NCBI GenBank assembly: GCA_963575675.1
Contig: CAUYUA010000212.1
Span: 1-39,049 of the forward strand
Origin: CAUYUA01 sp963575675
GTDB lineage: Bacteria; Pseudomonadota; Alphaproteobacteria; Azospirillales; Azospirillaceae
Reading direction: 5' to 3'
DNA: 39,049 nucleotides
The notes under the pieces are model-generated. The model saw only the letters and a program-made list of their open reading frames with translations. It was not told where the DNA came from and did no database searches. The position numbers were made by a program, and so were the translations under genes. Positions 1-8,363 of this stretch are shown piece after piece. The first letter of the stretch is position 1. Each line of letters begins with the position of its first letter.

Positions 1-62
1 CTCCAAGTCATGGTTTCCAAAGGCCTCCCGGCCTTTGGCGGGTCCAGGGCGGAGCTCTGGCC
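1..62 (-). repeat. REP-like double-hairpin repeat, family 1, copy 1
   Basis: Read on the minus strand, this segment is nearly identical to plus-strand segments near 4020 and 9068. It contains two hairpins: one with stem CCAAAGGCC/GGCCTTTGG around GGGA, and a CCAGAGC/GCCCTGG-type hairpin beside it. The copy touches the window edge, so its outer flank is missing. The position between genes and the strong hairpins suggest a REP/BIME-like element or terminator. The family name and mobility are unknown. Confidence 0.8.
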
Positions 63-72
63 TTCCTTTGTC

Positions 73-112
73 CCCGCATTTTCCCGGACTTTCCCGCATT
101 TTCTCGGACTTT
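73..112. repeat. Two tandem 20-bp direct repeats upstream of copA
   Basis: The unit CCCGCATTTTCCCGGACTTT (73-92) is followed directly by a copy with one mismatch (93-112). It lies about 100 bp before the copA start. It could be a regulator-binding repeat or the edge of the neighbouring repeat element. It does not resemble the usual CueR dyad. Confidence 0.6.
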
Positions 113-211
113 CAAGCAAACATTGATCTTCGATCTTCTTTCCGCACAGTCTCTAAAAAATGAGACACTCTAAAATTTGTTTTTCATTTATCCAATTTAC
201 GGAGCCTAAAA

Positions 212-2566
212 ATGTCTTCTGATCAAGCGACCGCAACTCTGGCGGTTTCAGGGATGACCTGTGCGGCGTGCGTGAATCGCTTGGAGCGAATCTTAACCCG
301 CAAACCCGGCGTCATGTCGGCGACAATAAGTCTTCCCGCCGAACGCGCCGAAATCCATTTCGATCCAGACCGAATAGACCTCGTGGGACTGGTGGCCGTT
401 GTTGAAGGCGCCGGATTTAAAGCTCAACCAATCGACGAAAACGCCAAGGGAGCCGCCGGCAGTGCGGCGCACGACGCCGAAGCGCGAGAAACACGCCGCG
501 TCTTGCTGATCTCAGCGGTTCTGAGCTTGCCGTTGCTGGCGGGCATGGCGCCGATGGCTCTGCCGGAGGCCGGTTTAGGCTGGATGACGGCTCCTGGCTG
601 GGCTCAATGGCTGTTGGCGACGCCGATTCAATTCTGGGTGGGCCGACGGTTTTATCGCGGCGCCTGGAACGCTTTAAAAAGCGGCGGCGCCAATATGGAT
701 GTCTTGGTGGCGTTGGGAACAAGCGCGGCGTGGCTTCTCAGCACATGGCAAGTCATCAATGGTTGGTCCTCCGAGTGGGAAGCCGGAACCGGTCATGGAG
801 CGGGCCATGGACCTATTCACTACTCTTTCGAAGCATCGGCGCTGGTGATCACGTTTGTAATGACCGGAAAGTGGCTGGAAACGCGAGCCCGACGGGCGAC
901 GGGGCAAGCAATCGAGGCGTTGTTGGCCCTGCGTCCAGAGACGGCCCGCGTGGTTTCGGCAGATGGGCCAGAGCGATTGGTTCCCGTTGAGCGCGTCCAG
1001 GTGAAAGACGTGGTGCGGGTCCGCCCCGGCGAACGGATTCCCGTAGACGGGCGCGTGATCGAAGGACGCGCATCGGTGGACGAGGCCATGGTGACGGGCG
1101 AGGCCATGCCCCAAGATCGAGGCCCCGGAGATATTGTCACCGGCGGCTCGATGAACCTGGACGGCGTTCTGACTCTGGTTGCAACCGCCGTCGGAACCGA
1201 AGCGACGCTCGGGCGAATGATTGCTCTGGTGGGACATGCCCAGGCGACTCGCCCACGCATTCAACGCTTGGCCGACATAATCAGCGGGTATTTTGCGTTC
1301 TTCGTGGCGGCGGCGGCTTTGGCGACGCTCCTTGGTTGGAGTCTTACTGTCGGCGGCGGCGAGCGCGCTGTTCTGGCGGCGGTGTCGGTTCTGGTGGTGG
1401 CGTGTCCGTGCGCGCTTGGTTTGGCGACCCCGGCGGTCATTGCGGCGGCTCTTGGAGTGGCGGCGCGCTGCGGATTGCTGATACGCGACGCGGAAGCTCT
1501 AGAGACGGCTTATAAAATCGATGCCGTCGTGTTTGATAAAACCGGAACCCTCACTGAAGACCGGCCACAACTAACGGATGTGGTCGTTGTCGGAGCGGCG
1601 AAGAACGTCGCGACGGAGCCCTTGCCCACAGACCCTCTTTCGCCGAGTGGGCGGTTGTTGCGTTTGGCGACGGCGGCGCAGCGCGGCAGCACGCATCCAA
1701 TTGCGCGCGCGATGTCGGATTCGATCAAAGATCGCGAATGGAGTCTCCCCGAAGCGCGCGATTATCGGACCTTGGCGGGACGCGGCGTGCGCGGCGTGGT
1801 GAACAACGATCAAGGAACGTCCGAAGATTTGACGGTTTTGCTTGGAAACTTGGCGCTTATGACGGAATACGGCGTGGACGTGTCGGCGTTGACCGCACAA
1901 GCCGCCGCGTTCGAAGCCGAAGGAAAAGCTGTCGTGTGGGTCGCGGGCGCAAAGAGCAATACATTGGAGAATGGCGAAAAATGGCGACTGCTCGGAGCCT
2001 TGGCGGCCTCTGATCGAATCCGCTCCGGAGCCGCGACGGCGATTAAAGATTTGTCGGCAATGCGCATCCAAACGGTGATGCTGACGGGAGACGCTCCGGC
2101 GGCGGCGCAAGCAACGGCAGAAAAGGTTGGAGTCGGGCGTGTGATCGCAGGAGCCAAGCCGGAGAACAAAATCATTGAAATCAAGCGCTTACAGCTTGAA
2201 GGACGAACCGTGGCAATGATAGGTGACGGAATCAATGACGCTCCGGCGTTGGCTCAAGCCGATTTAGGGGTGGCGATGAGTGGTGGAATGGACGCCGCCG
2301 CTCAAGCCGCAGGAGTGGTCTTGATGCGTGGAGAGCCATTGCTGGTTGTGACTCTTGTGCGGTTGGCGCGAGCGACTCGGCGAAAAATACTTCAGAATTT
2401 AGTGTGGGCGTTTGGATTTAACATCGTGATGATTCCGATGGCGGCTCTAGGACAATTGGATCCTGCGTTGGCGGCTTTGGGAATGACGATCAGCAGTTTA
2501 GCCGTGGTGGGCAATGCTCTATTATTACAGAAAAGCAAAACATATCTTCTGAAGAAAGGCTCTTGA
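212..2566 (+). CDS. copA: Copper-exporting P1B-type ATPase
   Basis: This is a 784-residue heavy-metal P-type ATPase that pumps Cu(I) out of the cytoplasm. One N-terminal HMA domain carries the metal-binding motif GMTCAAC (residues about 14-20). Then come membrane helices, the actuator loop motif TGEAMP, the intramembrane CPC motif (VVACPCALGLATPA), the phosphorylation site DKTGTLT, the HP motif STHPIARAM and the hinge GDGINDAPA. CPC plus one HMA domain fits copper rather than Zn/Cd (family knowledge). The start has a GGAG ribosome site about 8 bases upstream. The stop TGA lies inside the 8-bp target duplication of the adjacent IS, so the protein is intact. No cueR-like regulator is next to it; a PCuAC copper chaperone lies 8 kb away. 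Confidence 0.95.
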   Translation: MSSDQATATLAVSGMTCAACVNRLERILTRKPGVMSATISLPAERAEIHFDPDRIDLVGLVAVVEGAGFKAQPIDENAKGAAGSAAHDAEARETRRVLLISAVLSLPLLAGMAPMALPEAGLGWMTAPGWAQWLLATPIQFWVGRRFYRGAWNALKSGGANMDVLVALGTSAAWLLSTWQVINGWSSEWEAGTGHGAGHGPIHYSFEASALVITFVMTGKWLETRARRATGQAIEALLALRPETARVVSADGPERLVPVERVQVKDVVRVRPGERIPVDGRVIEGRASVDEAMVTGEAMPQDRGPGDIVTGGSMNLDGVLTLVATAVGTEATLGRMIALVGHAQATRPRIQRLADIISGYFAFFVAAAALATLLGWSLTVGGGERAVLAAVSVLVVACPCALGLATPAVIAAALGVAARCGLLIRDAEALETAYKIDAVVFDKTGTLTEDRPQLTDVVVVGAAKNVATEPLPTDPLSPSGRLLRLATAAQRGSTHPIARAMSDSIKDREWSLPEARDYRTLAGRGVRGVVNNDQGTSEDLTVLLGNLALMTEYGVDVSALTAQAAAFEAEGKAVVWVAGAKSNTLENGEKWRLLGALAASDRIRSGAATAIKDLSAMRIQTVMLTGDAPAAAQATAEKVGVGRVIAGAKPENKIIEIKRLQLEGRTVAMIGDGINDAPALAQADLGVAMSGGMDAAAQAAGVVLMRGEPLLVVTLVRLARATRRKILQNLVWAFGFNIVMIPMAALGQLDPALAALGMTISSLAVVGNALLLQKSKTYLLKKGS

Positions 2567-3985
2567 AGAGTTAGTGCAACATGGTTTCTGTAAATTCCTC
2601 TCTCTCGGGTTTCCCTGGGTGGGCAGCCTTCCACGCTTCGAGGTGTAGCTCTTTGCGCTACGGTTGCATGCCTGGAGGAACCACGGAGAGCAATTTCCCG
2701 GACGACTTCTTCGGAGTATTACTTGGAAATGTAACGAAGGAGTTGACAGATATGGCAATGCGCGTCGTAAAACACCCCCTTGACGATGCTTATGCAGCGT
2801 TAATTGAAAATGGACTTGACGGAGCGAGCGAAGCTCTGCGCATTCTGGTTAATGAAGCAAGCAAGATCGAGCGAGCCCACTTTATGAATGCTCAATCTCA
2901 CGAACGAACCGCTGAACGTACTGATTATGCCAACGGCTATAAGCAAAAGACGGTTCTAACACGCGTCGGCAACGTGACCTTCGATGTGCCTCAAGTTCGC
3001 GGTGGAGGCTTTTATCCAAGCGCGCTTGAGAAAGGATCGCGGACCGAACAAGCCGTCAATATAGCCCTGGCTGAAATGTATATTCAGGGGGTATCAACCA
3101 GAAAGGTGATAACGGTTCTTCAAGCTTTACTTGGACCGGAGATTTCAATTTCGTCGGCCCAGGTCAGCCGTGCGGCCGAAGCTCTCGACGTTGGTCTTGC
3201 GGCTTGGCGTGAACGGCCACTTGGCGAAACTCCCTATGTTTTCTTCGACGCCCGATATGAACGGGTGCGAGAAGGCGGGCATTTGGTCGATTGTGCCGTG
3301 CTGGTTGCTATCGGCATCACAACGGACGGAATTCGGCGCGTGCTCGGTGTTTCCGTCGCCTTGTCGGAAGCCGAAGTCCATTGGCGCGCCTTTATGGAGA
3401 GCTTGGTGCGGCGTGGTTTGATGGGCGTCAAAATGATCATCGCAGACGACCATGCTGGCCTTAAAGCGGCTCGCAGAGCCGTGCTTCCCAGCGTCCCATG
3501 GCAACGCTGCCAGTTCCATTTGCAGTTGAATGCCCAAGCCTACGTCCCGAAAATCGACCAACGCAAATCTGTCGCTCAGCAAATTAAGACAATCTTCAAT
3601 GCTCCTGATAAAGTCGAGGCCGAGCGTTTGCTAAAAAAATTCGTGGATATATGGGCTAAAGACGCTCCAAAGCTTGCGCAATGGGCGGAAGAGAACCTGC
3701 CTATGGGGTTTTCGGTGTTCGAGTTGCCCCAACAATATCGCACTCGACTAAGAACAACCAATGGACTCGAAAGGATAAACAGAGAACTCAAGCGCCGCAC
3801 CCGAGTGGCTTCAATCTTTCCAAATACCGCTTCATGTCTACGATTGGTCTCTGCTCTGCTCGCTGAGTGTGACGAAGAGTGGATGTCAGGAAAAATGTAT
3901 CTCAACCTGAAAGGGTAATTCGCTCGTCGCCTGAAAAAGTTGTCTGGAAAAATTTACAGAAAAGTTGTTGCACAGCCCTTGAAGA
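2562..3985 (+). mobile_element. IS256-family insertion sequence with 8-bp target duplication
   Basis: The element spans 2570-3977 (1408 bp). Its ends form imperfect inverted repeats of about 30 bp (left about 2570-2600, right about 3947-3977) that share GTGCAAC and TTCTGTAAATT. The direct repeat CTTGAAGA flanks it at 2562-2569 and 3978-3985, the 8-9-bp duplication typical of IS256 elements. The clean duplication and intact transposase suggest a recent, possibly active copy. The insertion is at the copA stop codon, and because that codon is part of the duplication, copA is preserved. Confidence 0.88.
2752..3918 (+). CDS. IS256 (mutator) family transposase
   Basis: The 388-residue DDE transposase is full length for the family. 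The three catalytic acidic residues appear in the contexts FDARYERV (Asp), IIADDHAGLKA (Asp) and NGLERINRELKRRT (Glu). Other family marks are DYANGYKQKT near the N-terminus and WQRCQFHLQLN before the last helical part. The frame is open upstream to 2581. The start at 2752 (MAMRVVKHPL) is chosen because AAGGAG lies about 10 bases before it and gives the usual length; the upstream extension looks like IS leader sequence. It is the only gene of the element. Confidence 0.9.
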   Translation: MAMRVVKHPLDDAYAALIENGLDGASEALRILVNEASKIERAHFMNAQSHERTAERTDYANGYKQKTVLTRVGNVTFDVPQVRGGGFYPSALEKGSRTEQAVNIALAEMYIQGVSTRKVITVLQALLGPEISISSAQVSRAAEALDVGLAAWRERPLGETPYVFFDARYERVREGGHLVDCAVLVAIGITTDGIRRVLGVSVALSEAEVHWRAFMESLVRRGLMGVKMIIADDHAGLKAARRAVLPSVPWQRCQFHLQLNAQAYVPKIDQRKSVAQQIKTIFNAPDKVEAERLLKKFVDIWAKDAPKLAQWAEENLPMGFSVFELPQQYRTRLRTTNGLERINRELKRRTRVASIFPNTASCLRLVSALLAECDEEWMSGKMYLNLKG

Positions 3986-4019
3986 GAGAGTTAAAGCTTG
4001 TCAGGAGAGGTTCAAGAAA

Positions 4020-4150
4020 GGCCAGGGCTCCGCCCTGGACCCGCCAAAGGCCGGGAGGCCTTTGGAAACCACGACTTGGAGACTGTAACAACCCAAGGCG
4101 TGAGGACTGTTTCAATTCGATGAAGCCGCAAATCCGCAAAGTTCTTTCAG
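4020..4150 (+). repeat. REP-like double-hairpin repeat, family 1, copy 2 (extended)
   Basis: The core 4020-4081 has the hairpins CCAGGGC-TCC-GCCCTGG and CCAAAGGCC-GGGA-GGCCTTTGG. The copy near 9068 resembles it further downstream, with shared GTTTCAATTCG and AAGCCGCA/AGGCCGCA blocks to about 4150, so the true unit is roughly 125 bp. It sits between the IS256 element and the metal-binding protein gene, 26 bp before that start codon, so it may affect that transcript. Confidence 0.78.
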
Positions 4151-4176
4151 CTCTTTGATCAAAAAGGAGAAAACAT

Positions 4177-5079
4177 ATGAGACGATTTCTATGTTTTGTT
4201 TTTGCTCTGATTCTGAACGGACTAACTTTCCCTGTATCCGCAGAGCCCCTGAAAGTTGTGGCGAGTTTCAGTATTTTGGCGGATATAACCCGACAGATCG
4301 GAGGAAGATTCGTCGAAGTAAAATCCCTCGTTGGTCCAGATGGAGACGCACACGTGTTCGAGCCATCCCCAGCCGACGCTAAAATTGTGAAAATAGCGCG
4401 CGTTGTCGTTCTAAACGGTTTGAATTTCGAAGAGTGGGCTCCAAAACTATTGCAAGCGACAGGAACCCAAGCTGAAATTGTAACGACAACGATCGGAATA
4501 ACGCCAAGACCTCTAAACACCAATCACGACCACCACAAACACAGCCATGAGGAAGTGGACCCTCACGCATGGCAAAATGTCGAAAATGTAAAAATTTATA
4601 CAAAAAACATCGTGGAGGGATTATCGAAAGCCGATTCAGAACACGCCGAAGATTATCGCCTCCAAGGAAAAGCCTATTTAACGCGGCTCGATGCGTTGGA
4701 GGTCCGCATAAAAAAATCCCTTGACGCAATCCCCGTAGAATCGCGCAAAGCAATCACGTCTCATGACGCTCTAGGGTATCTCGGCGACGCCTACGGAATT
4801 ATGTTCATTGCGCCGGAAGGCGCCAGAGGAGAATCTCAACCTTCCGCAAAAGATGTGGCGAAACTCATCAAGCAGATACGCAAAGAAAAAATAAAGGCGA
4901 TTTTTGTGGAAAACATGAGCGATCCTCGTTTGACTCAGCAAGTTTCCAGAGAAACCGGAGCCAAAATCGGCGGAAAACTTTACTCCGACGCCCTCTCCCC
5001 TGCCGAAGGCCCTGCTTCGACATACATCGACATGATGGACCATAATATCCGCCTCATAGCGAAAAGCCTATCCGAATAA
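4177..5079 (+). CDS. Periplasmic Mn/Zn-binding protein of a metal ABC importer (ZnuA/SitA/MntC-like)
   Basis: The 300-residue cluster A-I (cluster 9) solute-binding protein has a Sec signal peptide (MRRFLCFVFALILNGLTFPVSA). The metal ligands of the family are visible: His in GDAHVFEPSPADAK, His in VDPHAWQNVENVKIY, a third His or acidic ligand near ITSHDALGYLGDAYG, and Asp in LYSDALSP. A short His-rich stretch (NHDHHKHSHEE, residues about 114-124) lies before the second ligand and is common in ZnuA-like proteins. FSILADI and the short His loop leave Mn or Zn both possible. AAGGAG precedes the ATG. No ATPase or permease gene is adjacent, so it is an orphan or works with a transporter encoded elsewhere. 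Confidence 0.87.
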   Translation: MRRFLCFVFALILNGLTFPVSAEPLKVVASFSILADITRQIGGRFVEVKSLVGPDGDAHVFEPSPADAKIVKIARVVVLNGLNFEEWAPKLLQATGTQAEIVTTTIGITPRPLNTNHDHHKHSHEEVDPHAWQNVENVKIYTKNIVEGLSKADSEHAEDYRLQGKAYLTRLDALEVRIKKSLDAIPVESRKAITSHDALGYLGDAYGIMFIAPEGARGESQPSAKDVAKLIKQIRKEKIKAIFVENMSDPRLTQQVSRETGAKIGGKLYSDALSPAEGPASTYIDMMDHNIRLIAKSLSE

Positions 5080-5124
5080 CATACTCATACTCGGCTCCAC
5101 GCCACCATAAAACGAATGCGCCTT

Positions 5125-5220
5125 GCAGCTTGCGCAAACTTTGCCTTCCGGCAAATAAGGGACATTTCGACTCTTCCCTTATGGTTTTCTGCGGCCAGGA
5201 GCACAATCCCGTTTGATTTT
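5125..5220. repeat. Degraded family-2 palindromic element (half copy)
   Basis: The segment matches the loop and right arm of the palindrome at 27066-27312: shared blocks GCAGCTTGCGC, TTTGCCTT-CGGCAA, CTTATG and CTGCG-CCAGGA-CACA-TCCC. The left arm is missing and the GGGGGG hairpin has decayed. It lies in the gap between the metal-binding protein and cimA. Nothing else was recognised in this 240-bp gap. Confidence 0.6.
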
Positions 5221-5320
5221 ATAACGCCTTCCCTCAATCCCGATTGTTACTTTTATATTGAGTCTGGATATTTCCACCGCTATCATGATTCTCCCTTTTC
5301 TGCCTTTCGTGAGCAGACTC

Positions 5321-6937
5321 ATGACCGGTGATCGCGTTTATCTTTACGACACGACTTTGCGCGACGGCGCGCAAACTCAAGGCGTCGACTTTTCCGTTGG
5401 CGACAAAATTACGATTGCGCGTGAACTCGACCGGTTGGGAATTGACTATATTGAAGGCGGTTGGCCCGGAGCCAACCCCACCGATGATGCGTTCTTTGGC
5501 GATCCGCCCGCGCTCTCTCACGCCATCTTCACCGCGTTCGGCATGACGCGCCGCCCAGGGCGCAGCGCCGCCAACGATCCCGGCTTGGCGGCCCTGTTTC
5601 AGTCTTCATGCCGCGCCGTGTGCATGGTCGGCAAAAGCTGGGATTTCCATGTGGACGTCGCTTTAGGCGTGTCCCAAGCGGAAAATCTCGCTCTGATCAG
5701 CGATAGCGTCGCCGCCGCCCGCGTCGCAAAAGGCGAAGCTCTGTTCGACGCCGAACACTTCTTCGATGGTTACAAGAACAATCCCGATTACGCTTTGTGC
5801 TGTTTGAAGGCCGCCGCCGACGCCGGAGCCCGATGGATCGTGTTGTGCGACACCAACGGCGGCGCCCTCCCCAGCGAAGTTCAGCACATTGTCGGCCAAG
5901 TGATCTCCAAATGCGGCATTCCCGGCGAGCGCTTGGGCATTCACACGCACAACGATTCCGATCTCGCGGTCGCCAATAGCCTCGCCGCCGTCCAAGCCGG
6001 CGTCCGCATGGTGCAAGGCACGCTCAACGGCTTGGGCGAGCGATGCGGCAACGCCAACCTCACTTCTTTGATTCCGACCCTGATGCTGAAGATGGGGTTC
6101 CAAACCGGAATATCTTCAGAAGGGTTGAAGCGACTGACGCGCGTGAGCCGGATGCTTGATGAGCACCTTAATCGCGCTTCGAACCGTCACGCGCCTTATG
6201 TCGGCGAAAGCGCTTTCGCTCATAAAGGCGGACTGCATGTTTCCGCCGTCGAGAAAAACCCCGCGTGTTATGAGCACATCGATCCCGCTCGCGTCGGCAA
6301 TCGCCGCGTAATCGTCGTCTCTGACCAAGCAGGCCGCTCAAATGTCATCGCTCGATTGCGCGAGCTGAATATCGATGTCGATCCCAATGACCCTCGCATC
6401 AACTCTCTGGTCGATTTGATCAAGCAGCGTGATTTCGAAGGGTACGCCTACGACGCCGCCGGGGCCAGTTTCGAGTTGCTGGTGCGGCGAACCCTTGGGC
6501 AGTCGTTGCGTTTCTTCGAGGTGTTGCGTTTCCGCGTGACAGATGAACGGCGTTATAACGCCAAAGGAGAGCTGATCACGGAGTCAGAAGCTACGGTTAA
6601 AGTGCGGATCGGTTCGGAGGTTCGTCATGAGGTTTCTTTAGGAGACGGCCCCGTCAACGCTATTGATCGCGCTCTGCGCAAAGCTTTGGAACCGATTTAC
6701 CCGGTGTTGCAGGGAATGCGTTTGGTGGATTTCCGAGTGCGGATACTTCAGGCGAACAAAGGCTCAGCCGCCATACCGCGCGTTATGATTGAAAGCGCCA
6801 ATGGATCCTTTGAGCACTGGGTGACGATCGGCGTCTCGACCAATATTATAGACGCCTCCTTCGATGCGCTGAAAGACAGCTTCACCTATAAGTTGTTCCG
6901 TGAAGGCGTAAAGCCGGTGAACGACTGTAAAGACTAG
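5321..6937 (+). CDS. cimA: (R)-citramalate synthase
   Basis: The 538-residue enzyme condenses pyruvate and acetyl-CoA to citramalate, the first step of threonine-independent isoleucine synthesis. It belongs to the DRE-TIM metallolyase superfamily. The N-terminus VYLYDTTLRDGAQTQGVDFS and GIDYIEGGWPGANPTDDAFF are diagnostic of the long CimA type rather than LeuA. The metal-binding block HTHNDSDLAVANS lies around residue 205, and the C-terminal ~140 residues form the LeuA-type allosteric dimer domain, so feedback control by isoleucine is likely. The frame is open upstream to a TTG at 5258; ATG 5321 is preferred because it gives the normal start of the family. It converges on bioD with a gap of only 33 bp. 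Confidence 0.92.
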   Translation: MTGDRVYLYDTTLRDGAQTQGVDFSVGDKITIARELDRLGIDYIEGGWPGANPTDDAFFGDPPALSHAIFTAFGMTRRPGRSAANDPGLAALFQSSCRAVCMVGKSWDFHVDVALGVSQAENLALISDSVAAARVAKGEALFDAEHFFDGYKNNPDYALCCLKAAADAGARWIVLCDTNGGALPSEVQHIVGQVISKCGIPGERLGIHTHNDSDLAVANSLAAVQAGVRMVQGTLNGLGERCGNANLTSLIPTLMLKMGFQTGISSEGLKRLTRVSRMLDEHLNRASNRHAPYVGESAFAHKGGLHVSAVEKNPACYEHIDPARVGNRRVIVVSDQAGRSNVIARLRELNIDVDPNDPRINSLVDLIKQRDFEGYAYDAAGASFELLVRRTLGQSLRFFEVLRFRVTDERRYNAKGELITESEATVKVRIGSEVRHEVSLGDGPVNAIDRALRKALEPIYPVLQGMRLVDFRVRILQANKGSAAIPRVMIESANGSFEHWVTIGVSTNIIDASFDALKDSFTYKLFREGVKPVNDCKD

Positions 6938-6970
6938 AAGAAACGGAAAGAGTTCGGGAACCGTCTTGGC

Positions 6971-7609
6971 TCAAGCAATCGGGAACGCACTCCCTGGGTC
7001 GTTTTTACTGCTTTTTTGTTCCCATAACACCTCGGCCAAGACAGGACGCCCCGAATAAAATTCTACGGCCTGACGATTCGTCAGATTCGCAGGCCCATTC
7101 ATTACAATCCCCAGAACCTTCACGTCCCGCCGCGCCAAAGCCTCAATCGTCAACAGCGTATGATTGATCGTTCCCAAACCGCTCCTCGCCACCACAATCA
7201 CCGGCAATCCCAGCCGCACAATCAAATCGATCATCAAAACACGCTCGTTCAATGGGACCAACACGCCTCCCGCCCCCTCCGCCACCAACGGACGCGACGT
7301 TTTCGGCAATTGAAACGCCTCTAAAGCAATCGTCACGCCCTCCAACCGCGCAGCCTCGTGCGGCGACAACGGCGCTTGAAAGCAATACGCGCTCGGATGA
7401 ATAACCGCTTCCGGCGCCGCCTCGCGGATCGTCTCAGCATCCGCCCCCTCGACAAGCCCCGATTGAATCGGCTTCCAGTAATCCGCTCCCCACGCCTTCA
7501 CCAACAACGCCGATATCACCGTCTTTCCAACCCCGGTGTCCGTGCCGGTGACAAAGACGCTCTGAGGCGCGGGAAACGCCCAAGTCGGGCTTAATAATTT
7601 GCTAGACAT
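6971..7609 (-). CDS. bioD: Dethiobiotin synthetase
   Basis: The 212-residue ATP-dependent carboxylase closes the ureido ring of biotin from 7,8-diaminopelargonate. The P-loop TGTDTGVGKT is near residue 22, the substrate lysine motif YWKPIQSG near 46, and VAEGAGGVLVPL near 112. It is the last gene of the cluster; its start overlaps the end of bioC by 8 bp, so translation is probably coupled. The proline-rich first 15 residues are unremarkable. bioA, bioB and bioF are not in the window. Confidence 0.93.
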   Translation of the reverse strand: MSSKLLSPTWAFPAPQSVFVTGTDTGVGKTVISALLVKAWGADYWKPIQSGLVEGADAETIREAAPEAVIHPSAYCFQAPLSPHEAARLEGVTIALEAFQLPKTSRPLVAEGAGGVLVPLNERVLMIDLIVRLGLPVIVVARSGLGTINHTLLTIEALARRDVKVLGIVMNGPANLTNRQAVEFYSGRPVLAEVLWEQKSSKNDPGSAFPIA

Positions 7610-8363
7610 TCCGAATCACATCGCCAAAAATTACATGATAAGTCACACTCAGTCCGCCGTCTAACGACGCCAGAAGACGCCGAAACTCTCCCGGAGTCGC
7701 CGGACGATGCCCCACCGCCGGTTCTCCCGCGCCCAGAGATTTCAGCATCCGCACGAACGCGCGACCGCTAGAATAAGAGCGCAAGATCAACTCTTCATCG
7801 CCACGCCACGCCGCGCCGAGCGGCCACGGAAACGACTCGAACGCAGGATAAACCGCCAAGCCACAGCTCACTCCTAACGCCAGATGCGCTTCACGCCACT
7901 CGCCGAACGTCTTTTCTCCCAAAGTGGCGAACATCAAGCGACCGTTCGGAGCCAACAACCCCGCCAAACGCACCAAAGCGCTCGGCAAATCCTGGAACCA
8001 CTGAAAAACCAAACTCGAAGTAATCAAGTCGAACGCCGCGCCGATTTCAGGATTCGGCGCTTCTCCATCCATCTCTCGGTAAAGAGGCCCCTCCCCCACC
8101 CGCAGACGCGCGCGCTCCAACATAGCAGGCGCCATGTCCGTAAGCACCAAGGCGCTCTCCGGAAACAGAGACCTCAACCGTTGAGAGAGAAACCCCGTGC
8201 CGCAACCGATCTCCAAAACACGCTTCGGCGGCGTCACGTAAACAGCGGAGATGCGCTCAGCCAAACGCTCCGCAACCAAAAGCTGCGTATCGGCGTTCTG
8301 GTCATACGCATCCGCAGAAGAGAAAGCGCGCGCAATCCGGATTTTACGACCTTCGGCTGTCAT
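7602..8363 (-). CDS. bioC: Malonyl-ACP O-methyltransferase
   Basis: The 253-residue SAM-dependent methyltransferase starts the pimeloyl moiety of biotin by methylating malonyl-ACP. The N-terminus IARAFSSADAYDQNADTQLLVAERL is typical of BioC. The SAM motif VLEIGCGTGFLS is at about residues 49-60, LVLTDMAPAML follows, and ITSSLVFQWFQDLPSALVRL is the conserved BioC block. Its ATG follows the stop of the upstream esterase with no gap (TAG then ATG), and its end overlaps bioD. The three genes therefore form one transcription unit. Confidence 0.9.
   Translation of the reverse strand: MTAEGRKIRIARAFSSADAYDQNADTQLLVAERLAERISAVYVTPPKRVLEIGCGTGFLSQRLRSLFPESALVLTDMAPAMLERARLRVGEGPLYREMDGEAPNPEIGAAFDLITSSLVFQWFQDLPSALVRLAGLLAPNGRLMFATLGEKTFGEWREAHLALGVSCGLAVYPAFESFPWPLGAAWRGDEELILRSYSSGRAFVRMLKSLGAGEPAVGHRPATPGEFRRLLASLDGGLSVTYHVIFGDVIRNV

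Noticed and set aside
2581..2751. 57-residue N-terminal extension of the IS256 transposase
   Set aside because: It begins within the terminal inverted repeat and does not look like the family; a good ribosome site precedes 2752.
5258..5320. TTG start extending cimA by 21 residues
   Set aside because: The hydrophobic extension does not fit a cytosolic synthase, and the family begins near the ATG at 5321.
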